From: Spiroplasma sp. TIUS-1 | GTDB lineage: Bacteria > Bacillota_I > Bacilli_A > Mycoplasmatales > Mycoplasmataceae | DNA length: 64,000 nucleotides | Assembly: GCF_010365785.1 (NCBI RefSeq) | Contig: NZ_CP048387.1 | Coordinates: forward strand, 434,001 to 498,000 | Direction: 5' to 3' | Position numbers and translations under genes: made by a program | In this document: piece after piece, positions 43,064-53,839 of the stretch | Position numbering within the stretch: position 1 is the first letter of the stretch | Layout: every line of letters starts with the position of its first letter | The notes under the pieces: generated by a model | Databases searched by the model: none | The model's input: only the letters and a program-made list of their open reading frames with translations | What the model was told of the DNA's origin: nothing

Positions 43064-45727
43064 CTATAATCATTCTTTAAATATTTTAATATATCCCATT
43101 TTTACAACTTGCGCTAATAATAAATAAGATAATACAAATCCTAAAGCTATTGGTATAAATGTTAATGGTGGTGTGTCCATTTGTACTACTTTATTCATTG
43201 GTGAATATGGAATCACTAGTGCCATTGAACATACAAATACAGTTGATGCATTTACTTGCCAAGATCCTTGTGATTGTATAAATGGTATTTTTTCAGTTCT
43301 GTACATTTGCATAACTGCTGTTTGTGTCATCAATCCAATTACAAATCATGATGCATTAAATTGTGGGACACCTGGATGATTTTCTGGAATAGGTGCTAAA
43401 CCAGAAGGTACAATATGATATCCATAAATTAGTACTAAGAATGTTGAAATATCAAATATAGAACTTACTGGACCATTGATTAATGCAAATCATATAATAT
43501 TTTTTGTTGTAAAAGGCCTTGGTTTTTCTAAAAACTTTTTATCGACTTTATCAAAGATAAAAGCAAACATCACTATGTCATACAATAAATTTTGAAGCAA
43601 TAAATGTAAAGGCATCATTGGCTCTGCAGCTGTTAAGAATAAAGCAACAATAACACTTAATACATTACCAAAATTTGAAGCGACTGTCACTTTAATGTAT
43701 TTCAACATATTTGCAAGACATATTCTTCCTTCAGTTACAGCAGTATCAATTGCCATTAATGAATCACTTAGCAAAATCATATCAGCTGCATCTTTAGCAA
43801 TATTTGAAGCGTCTTTAAATGAAATTGCTATATCAGATTGTCTTAAAACTGGTGCGTCATTTATTCCATCTCCCATGAACCCAACAACATGTCCTTGATT
43901 TTTTAGAGCTTTAATAATTGTGGATTTATGGATTGGGCTAAGTTTAACAAACACATTAGCTTCTTTAACAGCTTTAGCTAGTTGCATTTCATTCATTTGT
44001 TCAATTTGTTTTCCAGTATATAATTCTGTAATTTTGAAATCAACTGTTTTACAAATTGCTCTTGTGATAACTTCATTATCGCCTGTTAAAACTTTTGTAC
44101 TAATTCCTTTTTGCAGTAACGCCTTAATAATTTTTTTTGAAGTCTTTTTTGGTTCGTCAAAGAATGTTGCAAAACCGTGAAATACTAAGTTTTCTTCAAT
44201 GTCTTCGTCATCTAATAAGTTGTGAGCTATCCCAATAACTCTATAACCATCTAGATTTAATTTATGAGTTTTTGAAATTATTCTTTCTTTATGTTCTTCT
44301 GTTAATTTTTCAATTTTTCCATCAATTTTAATTCTGTTACAAATTTTTAAAATTTCTTCAACAGCACCTTTTGAAAAAATTTCTTTATCACCTTTGGTTG
44401 TTAAAATTATTGATAAAATTTTTCTTTTGAAATCAAATGGGACTTCTCATTCTTTTGAAAAATCTTCAACATTTGGTTTTTTAATATGACTAGCAGCCAA
44501 AACTGCTTCATCAATTGGATTATGAAATCCTGATTGAAAGTAACTATTTAAGTAAAGAAAATGTTCTAAAGTCTCAGATTTTGCGCCTTTTACGTCCATT
44601 ACTTTATCTAAACTAATTTCTCCACTTGTTATAGTTCCAGTTTTATCTGTACACAAAATATCAATTGCTCCAATATTTTGGACAGCATTTAAATTTTTAA
44701 CTAAAACATCTTGATCTTTTATTTTTCCATAACCTCTTGTAAGATTTGATGTCACAATAATTGGTAGCATTTCTGGAGTCAATCCTACTGCAATTGCAAC
44801 AGTAAAAAATATACCTGCTCCTCAATCGCCCCCTGGTCTTAAACCAAAGATTAAAAATACAATTGGAATTACAGCCAACATGAATGCTATTAAAAAAAAT
44901 GTAATCCTTTTAATACCTTTGTCAAAAGAGCTTTTAGGTCTTTTTTCTTTTACTTTATTATCAATTAATGAAAAGTATGTGTTTTGTCCAGTTGAAATAA
45001 CAAGTCCAATAGCACTACCAGAGAGAACCTCTGTTCCCATATAACAAATATTTTCATATTCTAAATATGATTCATTTTCATTAGTATCTTTTTTTTGAAC
45101 AGGAAATGATTCTCCTGTTAAAGAAGATTGATTAATATATAAGGTATTTGATCAAAGAATTCTTAAATCTGCTGGGATTAAGTCTCCATTTGAAAGATAA
45201 ACTAAATCTCCTGAAACTAATTCATCATTGTCAATTTCTTCAGCTTTTTTAATTAATTTAATTGAATTTGCATTATCAATTGCACTGTATTTATCGCTGA
45301 TATTTCTAATTACTTTTGAAGTTTTTTTATTATCTGCTAACATTTTTTTAATTACAAAATAAGATCTCATTTCTTGAACAAAATAAATTGTTCCACTAAT
45401 TAAAATCATGGCTAAAACTAATAAAGCTCCAAATAAATCAAATCCATCTCCACCATTAAAAAATTCATAAAAACTAAATGTATCAATAACTATTAGAATT
45501 AGATTGAATGGGCTTAAAAAAGATTTGATGAATGCTAATGGAAAATTAAATTTACTTTGTTTTAACTTATTTTCACCATATGTTTCTTTATGAACTTTTA
45601 CTTGATCATCATTAAGTCCATATGTTTCTATGTTGAATTTTTGTAATAATTCTTGATTTTCTATGTTTACATAATTTGATAAGTCAAAATTATTTTTTTT
45701 GACATTTTCTTTTTTCTTGATTTTCAT
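43064..45727 (-). CDS. mgtA: Magnesium-transporting P-type ATPase (MgtA type)
   Basis: An 887-residue P3B-type ATPase importing Mg2+. Diagnostic points: the M4 motif TPEMLPIIVTSNL, phosphorylation site DILCTDKTGTIT, the SYFQSGFHNPIDEAVL segment specific to MgtA/MgtB, FMGDGINDAPVL and the C-terminal FMMTQ... helices (MMTQTAVMQMYRTEKIPF). The start at 45727 (MKIKKKENVKK) has AGGAG ten bases upstream; an upstream in-frame TTG is unlikely. It is transcribed with mtnN. A 28-codon ORF with a stronger ribosome site lies in its leader. Confidence 0.95.
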
Positions 45728-45780
45728 ACATATTATTCTCCTTATATTTATGAAAACCAATTTATCATTTTATTTATTTA

Positions 45781-45867
45781 TTAGACAATTAAAAAACAAA
45801 GTGATAAATCAGTTATCTTATTTATTACTAACATCTGACTAAGCAAACTATCGGAAGGAATACTCAT
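45781..45867 (-). CDS. Putative 28-residue leader peptide upstream of mgtA
   Basis: ATG at 45867 is preceded by GAGAGAGGTGG, the strongest ribosome site in this area, about 27 bases after a TATAAT. The product would start MSIPSDSLLSQM and end LSLCFLIV. It ends 53 bases before the mgtA ATG. It could be a regulatory leader (mgtA is leader-controlled in enteric bacteria) or a small membrane peptide. No conservation data are available; the evidence is the promoter, ribosome site and position. Confidence 0.45.
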   Translation of the reverse strand: MSIPSDSLLSQMLVINKITDLSLCFLIV

Positions 45868-45893
45868 ATTTACCACCTCTCTCTTATACTTGT

Positions 45894-45899
45894 ATTATA
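45894..45899 (-). promoter_or_regulatory. -10 element of the mgtA transcript
   Basis: TATAAT on the minus strand within GTTAGTATAATAC, 27 bases before the leader ORF and just after the relA terminator. No clear -35. Confidence 0.55.
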
Positions 45900-45932
45900 C
45901 TAACAAAAAAGCTGGCTAGTATACCATTACAA

Positions 45933-45966
45933 TAAAAAAAAGAACCTTGAATGTTTCAATGGTTCT
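45933..45966 (-). terminator. relA terminator
   Basis: On the minus strand AGAACC-A-TTGAA, loop AACA, TTCAAGGTTCT, then nine T residues; six bases after the relA stop codon. Confidence 0.9.
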
Positions 45967-45971
45967 ATTAA

Positions 45972-48404
45972 TTATGTAGACACTGCTCCAATTATACGTT
46001 CACATGAATTAACACTTGGTATTTGCGCTAGTTTGTTAATTAGTTCATCTAATTCATGAACTGAATTTACAGCAACCACTATTTCACCACCAAATGTTTC
46101 AGTTTCAATTCTAACTTTTAAATTAATTGAACGAACATCTACCCTTTGCAGTAATTGAGTAATATCCAAGAAAATACCCTTTCTATCATCTGCAAGAATA
46201 AATAATTTAGAGTAATAGAACTTATCATATGTAGCATCAAGAATTCATTTTGCATCTGATTTTTTAAGTGTTGTAGACTCTTTAGAAAATTGCTGAGCAA
46301 CTTTTCTACAGTCATCTTTATGAATAAAGATTTTTTTCTCAGGTGTTCTAACAGCAATAATATCTTCTGGAGGAATTGGTAAACAACATTCAGCCAACTC
46401 ATATTTTAAACTTCTAATACCTGCTACTTCAATATCATTGTATTCAATAAGCATTTCTTGTTTTCTTGAAAGCTCAGATATATTCTTTTTAATTTTCAAG
46501 TTAGAAAACGAACTAATATCTGAATCTTTTAGATAAACCATTTTTATGGCTGTTTCAACTGTATAACTTCCAATACCAACATCAAGAATAAAGTCATAAA
46601 TTGACTCATAACCAATTTGTTGACATCTAGTTAAAAGTTCTTCCATACCACAAATTTTATCTTGAAGTTTATTGTTAGCAATGTAGGCATCAATTTGACT
46701 TTTTGCTTGTCTAATTGTTTTCAAGTTTTCCAAGTGTTGTTTTTCACGTTCCTTGTCTTCGTCAACTGATACAGCTGCTTCAATTTCTTGTCTTGCATTA
46801 ATTGTCTTAATGAATTTAATTCATCTTTTAGACGGTCTTGCTGTTTCATTAGTAATAACGTCAACAACATCACCTGATTGTAATGGAGAAAATATTGGGA
46901 CATAAACTCCATTTGCTTTAGCCTTTGATAAACGGTTACCTATTTCTGGACCTATTTTATAAGCTAAATCAATTGCAGATGATCCATATGGTAAAGTATA
47001 AACTTTTTGACTTGGTGTAATAACAAATATTGAACTTGATAAGAAGTCTGATTTAACAATGTCTTCAAGTTCATTTTTACCTTTATTTTTTTTACTCTTA
47101 ATTACATTAGCAGCTTGTTCTTCTTCTGAAAAGAAAACATCAAACTTACCAATTTCTTGAGTAGCAGTTTGTTCTAACATTAAAAGTCTTGAAAACATAT
47201 CGATTTTTTCATCAGATTTTTTTTGTTTTTCAGAAACATTTTCTTTAATTGAATCACCCGCCTTATAACGTCAGTGAGCAGCAGCTCCAAACTCAGCATA
47301 GTCATTCATTTCAAAAGTTCTCATTTGAACTTCAAAAACATTACCGTCTTTATTAACAACGTTTGTATGAATTGACTGATACATATTATTCTTTGGATTA
47401 GCAATATAGTCCTTAAAACGATTCATAATTGGAATATACATCTCATGTACCATTGCAAGAATTTTATAACAATCATATTTATTTTCTGTAATAACACGAA
47501 CAGCTAAAATATCATTAATTTCATCGAACTCTTTATTTAAGTTATAAACTTTTTTATAAATTGATGAAATTGTTTTTGTACGTCCGAAAATAACTGTATT
47601 TCTAAGTGTTTTATCTGAGAAAATTTTTTCTTGAATATTATTAACAATTTCTTGAATAGACTTTTCGAAATTTGTATTATAAACTCTCATTCTTTCAGTT
47701 ATTTTTTCATAACCTAATGGATTAACAACTCTAAAACAATTATCCTCTAAAATAGTTTTTGCTATTTTAATTCCCATTCTAGCAGCAAGAGGAACATAAA
47801 TGTCCAATGTTTCATTAGCAATTTTTTTCTGTTTTTCTGGTGACTGGAATTGTAAAGTTAATATATTATGCATACGGTCAGCGATTTTAACGATAATAAC
47901 CCTAATATCTTGAACCATTGAAACGAAAAGTTTCTTTAAATATTCACCTTTAATTTCATCTCTATTTTCTTTTGTAAAATATGAAACCTTTGTAACTGCT
48001 TCAGTAATTGATGCAATATCATTACCAAAAATATCATCTATTTCTTCAAATGTTGTCTCAGTGTCTTCAATAGTATCGTGAAGTAGTCCACAAATAATTG
48101 TCGATGCCCCCATTTTTCATTGAGCTAAAAAGTAAGCAGTTGAAAGTGGATGATAAATAAAGGGTTCTCCACTCTTTCTTTTTTGGTGTGAGTGTTTTTT
48201 TTCTGCAAAGTAATAAGCAACTTCAATTTGTCGAAGTTGTTTTTTATCATTAATATATTGTTTACAAACAAACATTAATTCAGCTAGAGTTTCAATTTGT
48301 TTGTATTGAAAGTCTGTTCCAGAAAGTAATTTTTTAACATTACTTTGTCCACTTTTATTTGAAGTAATTAATTTATCGTCAGGTAAATCTTTGTAAAATG
48401 CCAT
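45972..48404 (-). CDS. relA: Bifunctional (p)ppGpp synthetase/hydrolase (Rsh)
   Basis: An 810-residue Rel/SpoT homologue that makes and degrades (p)ppGpp. The HD hydrolase domain is intact: KRKSGEPFIYHPLSTA, LLHDTIEDT, and KIADRMHN. The synthetase domain has GRTKTISSIYKKV, DEINDILAVRVI and MYQSIHTNVV. Then come a TGS domain (VYTLPYGSSAIDLAYKIG, about 460-510), an RIS-like region with AECCLPIPPEDIIAV and HKDDCRKVA, and a C-terminal ACT domain (about 735-810). Length is slightly above the usual 730-750 because of a Lys-rich linker near residue 425-440. It is preceded by GGGG. Confidence 0.95.
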
Positions 48405-48447
48405 TATTATCCCCTATTTATATTTCTTTATAAGAAATTAGTATTTA

Positions 48448-48960
48448 TTAATATTTTAATATACTTTTGTAATCAATACCATTAAAAACATCTTTACTGT
48501 GTAGATCTACTAAATCTATTAAAAATACCGCTCCAACAGTTGTTGCTCCAGTCATCTTAATTAGCTCAACTTGAGCTTTAACAGTTCCGCCTGTTGCTAA
48601 TAAATCATCAACTATTAGCACTCTGTCTGATGGTTTAATATCATCCCTATGGATTGATAGATTTGATTCGTTATATTCTAACTCATAAGATTGGTTAAAT
48701 GAAGGTCTCGGTAATTTACCAGGTTTTCTTGCTGGAATAAATCTCATTCCAGCCGCGTAAGCAGCAGGAGCTGCAAAAATAAATCCTCTAGCCTCTGAAC
48801 CAACAATTACATTAGCTTCTTTTTCTTTTGCATACTTTACAATTTCATCAATTGTAAACTTAAATGCCTCTGCATTATTTAAAATTGGAGTTATATCTTT
48901 GAATGTAATCCCTTTTTTGGGAAAGTCTTCAACATCAATAACATATTTTCTTAAATCCAT
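48448..48960 (-). CDS. apt: Adenine phosphoribosyltransferase
   Basis: A 170-residue purine salvage enzyme that converts adenine and PRPP to AMP. Motifs: DFPKKGITFKDITPIL, VGSEARGFIFAAPAAYA, GMRFIPARKPGKLP, and the PRPP-binding VLIVDDLLATGGT. The ATG at 48960 is preceded by AGGAG; extended versions reach into secDF and are rejected. It starts seven bases after the secDF stop and 43 bases precede relA, so secDF-apt-relA may be one transcript; apt-relA neighbours are common in Firmicutes. Confidence 0.97.
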   Translation of the reverse strand: MDLRKYVIDVEDFPKKGITFKDITPILNNAEAFKFTIDEIVKYAKEKEANVIVGSEARGFIFAAPAAYAAGMRFIPARKPGKLPRPSFNQSYELEYNESNLSIHRDDIKPSDRVLIVDDLLATGGTVKAQVELIKMTGATTVGAVFLIDLVDLHSKDVFNGIDYKSILKY

Positions 48961-48967
48961 AATTCTC

Positions 48968-51900
48968 CTAGTCATTGATTCCTTCAATGATTTGTTCTTC
49001 ATTTGATACTTTTAATTCAGATATAAATTTTTTTCTTGTTAAATTTTTTCTTAATCTAACTTGTTCTATTGTCAACCAAACTGGTAAACATATAAATGAA
49101 ATTATTATTCAACCCAATATTGATCCAATCAATAAAGTCATACCCATTGAGAAAATAGTTGGAATAAATATCATAAATATTATAAATGTTATTGCGTAAA
49201 TACCCAAAATGAAAATAAATTTGTTTAAATTTTCTTTAAATACACTAAGCACAACAGAAAGAATGTAATTATTTTCTTTAGAAGCAACTATAACTTTTTC
49301 ATTACCCTCTTTTTTTAATACCTTAAACTCAGACTTTCTTGTAGATTTTAATTCATTAATTTCAATTTTAAATTTCAATTTTGTTTCTTTATTTGCCAAT
49401 TTAACTTCAGATGTTCAAAGGACAATATTTGATTTTGCTTCATCTTTATTTAAGTTTAATTTTCTTTCTTTTGATTTTGATGTTTTGAATTTTAATTTTC
49501 TTTCTTTTAATTCAATTCTACTTTTTGATTTCAGTTCTTGAATGTCTTTTCTTGTGTTTTTTCTGAAATTTCTTAAACTCATTAAAACATCAATTTCAGT
49601 ATTAAAGTATTCATTCATTGACTTGCTATCTTTTGATGAAAGTTTTTCCTTTATTTTTCCAAAGTAAATTAATGAGAATGTAATAAACAATAAGAATAAA
49701 GCTCATAGAGAGATTACTAATGTAGTTCCTACCAACAGATGACTACCAATTACAAAAACTATAATTAATCCAACTAATAATACAGAACCCATTGCTAATG
49801 CAACAAAATAAGTTCAACCATATCTAATTAATATATAAATTCCCAAAATTAATAATGAAGCGCCGAATGCTATAGCTGTTCTTACAATTGTATTTGTTGT
49901 GGTTTTTGAAAATATACGTTTTGAAATCATTCCATACTCTAATGAGTTTTCTGAATTTTCATAAACACCTAACTGATATAAAACACTTTTAAATTTATTA
50001 GATTGCCTTGAATTAATATTTTTAGCCTTAATTAAAACTCACGGTTTTAACTCAGATTCTCCTGTTGAATATTGAAAATCATCACCAAAAGCTGTCTCAA
50101 CTGTAACACCCGATAATGAAAATCCCTTTAACGCTGAATTTTGCCCTTCTGAAGACACAAAATTAATTATGTCTTTCTCATATTGAGAAAATCCAATAGA
50201 AATAAATTCAGCATATAATTCTGCATTATTTAAATCATCATTTTCAATTACTCTAGAAGATATGTCTTTTGCAAATGATTTTAATGACTCACTTGCTTCT
50301 GCATCTTTTGAAATTTCTTCAACAACTTTAATACCGTCACGAACATTTTGACCATAAATTGTATATTCAACACGTCCACCCATTGTTGAATCATAATTAA
50401 TTCCAACTCCAAATCCTAAACCAACAGATAATGCTGAAATTGAAATCAAACCTACAAATAGTATTTTTGCAATAAATCCACTTCTAGATTTGAATCTTGA
50501 AAGTTCATATCTGTCAAAAGTTTCAACTACAACGTTTGAATTTACCTCAATCTCTATTCCCATTTGATCCAAGGTTTTATCTATATCAATAATTTTTAAT
50601 TCCAGTTTTAACTTTCTTTTATCATTTTTCAATTTTGAAAGTTTATTTTCTAAAATTCCTTTTTGCTTTTTCAAGTGAACAATGTATTTTGACTCTTGTT
50701 CTGATATTTTTTCTTGTTGATTAATATAAAGTTTGTTTAATTTTTCTTGTTGAGCGCTTAATTTTATTTTTAGCAATTCTAATTTTTGAGAATCATTGTT
50801 TTTCTCTGCTTTATAAATTTTTTTATTTATCATATCAATTTTGTATAAATAAATCATTTCTAAGTTTGAGTTACCTGAAAGGTTTGCAGCAAATAAGAAC
50901 GGAATATTATTGAAAATTTGTGTGCCAATAATTAGTCTAAATAATATGAATATAACCACTAATTGACCAATTAACGAAAATACAACACCAAATGTAATTA
51001 AAATTGAAAAAGTTTTCAATGCAGCAGTAGATAATCAAAATAAGCAAAAACTAGGTATTAATAATGCAACTAATATATCAACTATTACACCTACATTTTC
51101 CTTAATACTTAAAACAAGAGAAGATTTAAAATCACGTTTCATTTTGTAAACAGATTTTTTCATTGAATCAATCAGTGTAATTGACAACTGACAATTAATT
51201 GCAAAAATTATAAATAATGCAATTAAAGTTTCAATACCAAAAGTTAAGCCTAACCATGAAGTAGCTATTGCAAGAGTTGCAGACATCACTGCCAATACTG
51301 TCATTAGTATAAAGGCACCTAAAATTCTGTAAGCAAACAAAATATATGTCATGAATAAAAGAGTAAGAATAATTAATGCAACTGCCAATACTATAAACAA
51401 TGCATTATTAATTAAAGCATTTACATCTTCAATGTTATCAACGTTGAAAATATAACCTGTACCTGATGCCTGAAATATTGTTGCTCCAACTCTTGATTTT
51501 GCAAATGAATCAACAAACAATTTCATATTTGAGCCATCAATAAATCCTGTACCTGATGGCATAGCTCCTGATGACTGAGGTCCATTATATATGTTTCCAG
51601 AAAATACTATTTGGTTATCGACCTTATTAATAAAATCATCTTCAAGTAAATCTTTTGATTTAGTATATCAGTCAACATAAAGTTTATTAACTAATTCATT
51701 AAATACTTCTTCAATATAACCAATACTATTTTTATCTCAACCTACTAATTCTAATTTGTATGTCCCATCAGAATCTGTAAATTCTTCTGATGCAGCATTT
51801 GAGTTATAAACATATTTAGATGTAGAATTAATAAATTCTCATGTTTGACGAACTTCTTCATCAAAAACTTGATAAGTAAAAAAAGATGTACCGTCTCTTT

Positions 51901-52711
51901 TTATTAGTGATCTAGTAAGTTTTTGATTTTGTTTATTTATATAAGTTCCTGTAAATAAGTCTTCAATAGATTTTGCAAACACACTATTTTGACCAGATGT
52001 TCTCACCATGTCTCTTATTGGCAATATCACTCTGTCATAGTAAATTTTTGAACTTTTTTTATCATCAATTGTTTTATACATTGATCTTATTGACTCAAAA
52101 AATGCATCTGGATCAGATAGCATTTGAATTTTTAATGATGTATCAGCTGCTGGATCTTCTGAAGTTGGAAATTCAAAATTTTCACTATTAACTTCAAAAT
52201 CTATAATTGGATTTTTTGTACCACCTGTTGAATACGTACCTGCTTTTGCACTTATGATGTAATCATTCAAAGTTTTCTTTTCAAAAGATGAAGTACGAGT
52301 ACCAGATATTGACATATCTTTTAAACCACCCATAGTATCATCAGTTAATAAAAAAATACTTCCTGTCTTCTGGATTTCTGATTTAAAAGCATTCTTATCA
52401 GTAAAGTTTGATTTTGAACCGTGAACCTTTAAATAATCATAACCAGATATTTCAATTGAAATATCATTAATACCCATTGGATTTAATCTTTTTTCCAAAA
52501 TATCTGCTGCTTCTTTTGCATAAAGCTCTTTTGGAGTATCATCTTCTTTATTCTTATCAACCTTAACTGATGCAACGTATTTTCCATTAAACGTTGAATC
52601 TAACTTAGTATTATTTGCAATTTCAATACAAGAAAAAATAATTCCAATCAATAGAGAAATCAGAATTACTAAAATAAAAAATGCTTTGGTAAATATGTTT
52701 TTTTTCATCAT
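48968..52711 (-). CDS. secDF: Protein translocase SecDF fusion, variant type
   Basis: A 1247-residue fusion of SecD and SecF that assists Sec-dependent export using the proton motive force. Visible: TM1 (about 8-28), the P1 periplasmic domain with AADILEKRLNPMGINDISIEI, a SecD TM bundle (about 420-590) including YILFAYRILGAFILM, then SecF from about 745 with the DxxGG-type motif NYDSTMGGRVEY and a second TM bundle. Two long charged, coiled-coil-like insertions lie at about 613-720 and 1015-1135. Ordinary SecDF proteins are about 750 residues. All segments lie in one frame with TGA as Trp. GGAG precedes the ATG. Confidence 0.9.
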
Positions 52712-52773
52712 TTACTCCATATATTTATTATTTATTATTTATATTATATATAAAGAAAATAGGAAAGATGAAA

Positions 52774-53487
52774 TTATCTCTCCTCAAAAATTAATGAACT
52801 AAGAATATACAATGGAGCCGTTTCAGCTCGTAATATATTTCTACCCAAATGTATAACTTCAAAACCTAAACCTTTAAGTTCTTTAATTTCAATATCCTCT
52901 ATTCCACCTTCTGGACCAACAACAAAAGAAATTGATGTAAACATATTTTCACCAATCATATGTTTTAATGATAATGACCTTTCTTCTTCTCATGCTACAA
53001 CATTAATATCAGATCTATATAATCTAAAATCTTTTATATTTCTAAGAATAGGTTTTATTTGAGGAATAGTTAATCGTTTTGATTGTTTGGCTGCCGAATC
53101 AATAATTGACTGTCATCTAATTAATTTTGAAGATTCCTTTTTAGGTTCAATCTTCACAATATTTCTTTTAAAAACAACAGGAACTATTTCATCAACACCT
53201 AATTCAACTGCTTTTTGAATCAGATAGTCTCACTTTTGTTCTCGAATCATTCCCATCAACAAAGTTTTCTTAACTAAATTTTCTCCCGAACTTATAAGAT
53301 GAACATTTTTAGCACTTATATAATTATTGTGAATCTCTAGTATTTCGCATAAAAATGCATTATTTTGAAAAACACATTCTATTTTTTCACCAACATTTAA
53401 TTTAACAACATTTTTAATATGATGAATATCATTGTCATTAATTATAAATTTATCACCATCTGTTTTATTAATGAAATATCTATACAT
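52774..53487 (-). CDS. rsmE: 16S rRNA (uracil1498-N3)-methyltransferase
   Basis: A 237-residue SPOUT methyltransferase. N-terminal PUA-like part MYRYFINKTDGDKF with DIHHIKNVVKLNVGEKI; the SPOUT knot carries VVGPEGGIEDIEIKEL and LGRNILRAETAPLY, the SAM-binding signature of RsmE. The middle block KAVELGVDEIVPVVFKRN is also typical. AAGGA precedes the ATG. It lies five bases after the rbfA stop codon, extending the infB-rbfA operon. Confidence 0.95.
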
Positions 53488-53491
53488 AAAA

Positions 53492-53839
53492 TTATTTTCC
53501 TTGCTTATTTGCTTTAATAATATCTTCTATTCTATTTGCTGTCTCTAATGCTGTATCATATTCAAATGACAATTCAGGCATAACTCTAGTATTAATTTTC
53601 TTTGCTAATAAACCGCGTAAGTATCTAGAATGTTTTTTAATTTCTTCTTCAACATTTTTTATGTTTACATCTTGAAGTCAAATAGAATAATAAACTTTAG
53701 CAATTCTTTTATCAGTAGTAAGTCTAACTTCATGTATTGAAATCTTATCCATATATTTTGAATTAGGAAATTCTCTATTTAACATTAAACCAAGATATTT
53801 CATAATTTCAGCTTGTAAGCGTTCTGTTTGTACTGACAT
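53492..53839 (-). CDS. rbfA: Ribosome-binding factor A
   Basis: A 115-residue KH-type protein for 30S maturation. It begins MSVQTERLQAEIMKYLGL and has the conserved KISIHEVRLTTDKRIAKVYYS and a helix with RYLRGLLAKKINTRVMPELSFEYD. Length is normal. One TGA codes Trp. Its ATG overlaps the infB stop (TAATG), the usual infB-rbfA arrangement. Confidence 0.95.

Noticed and set aside
45728-45971. M-box Mg2+ riboswitch before mgtA
   Set aside because: I looked for the conserved GGUGAGGCUCCU and CUGCUGCC blocks in the leader and found none.
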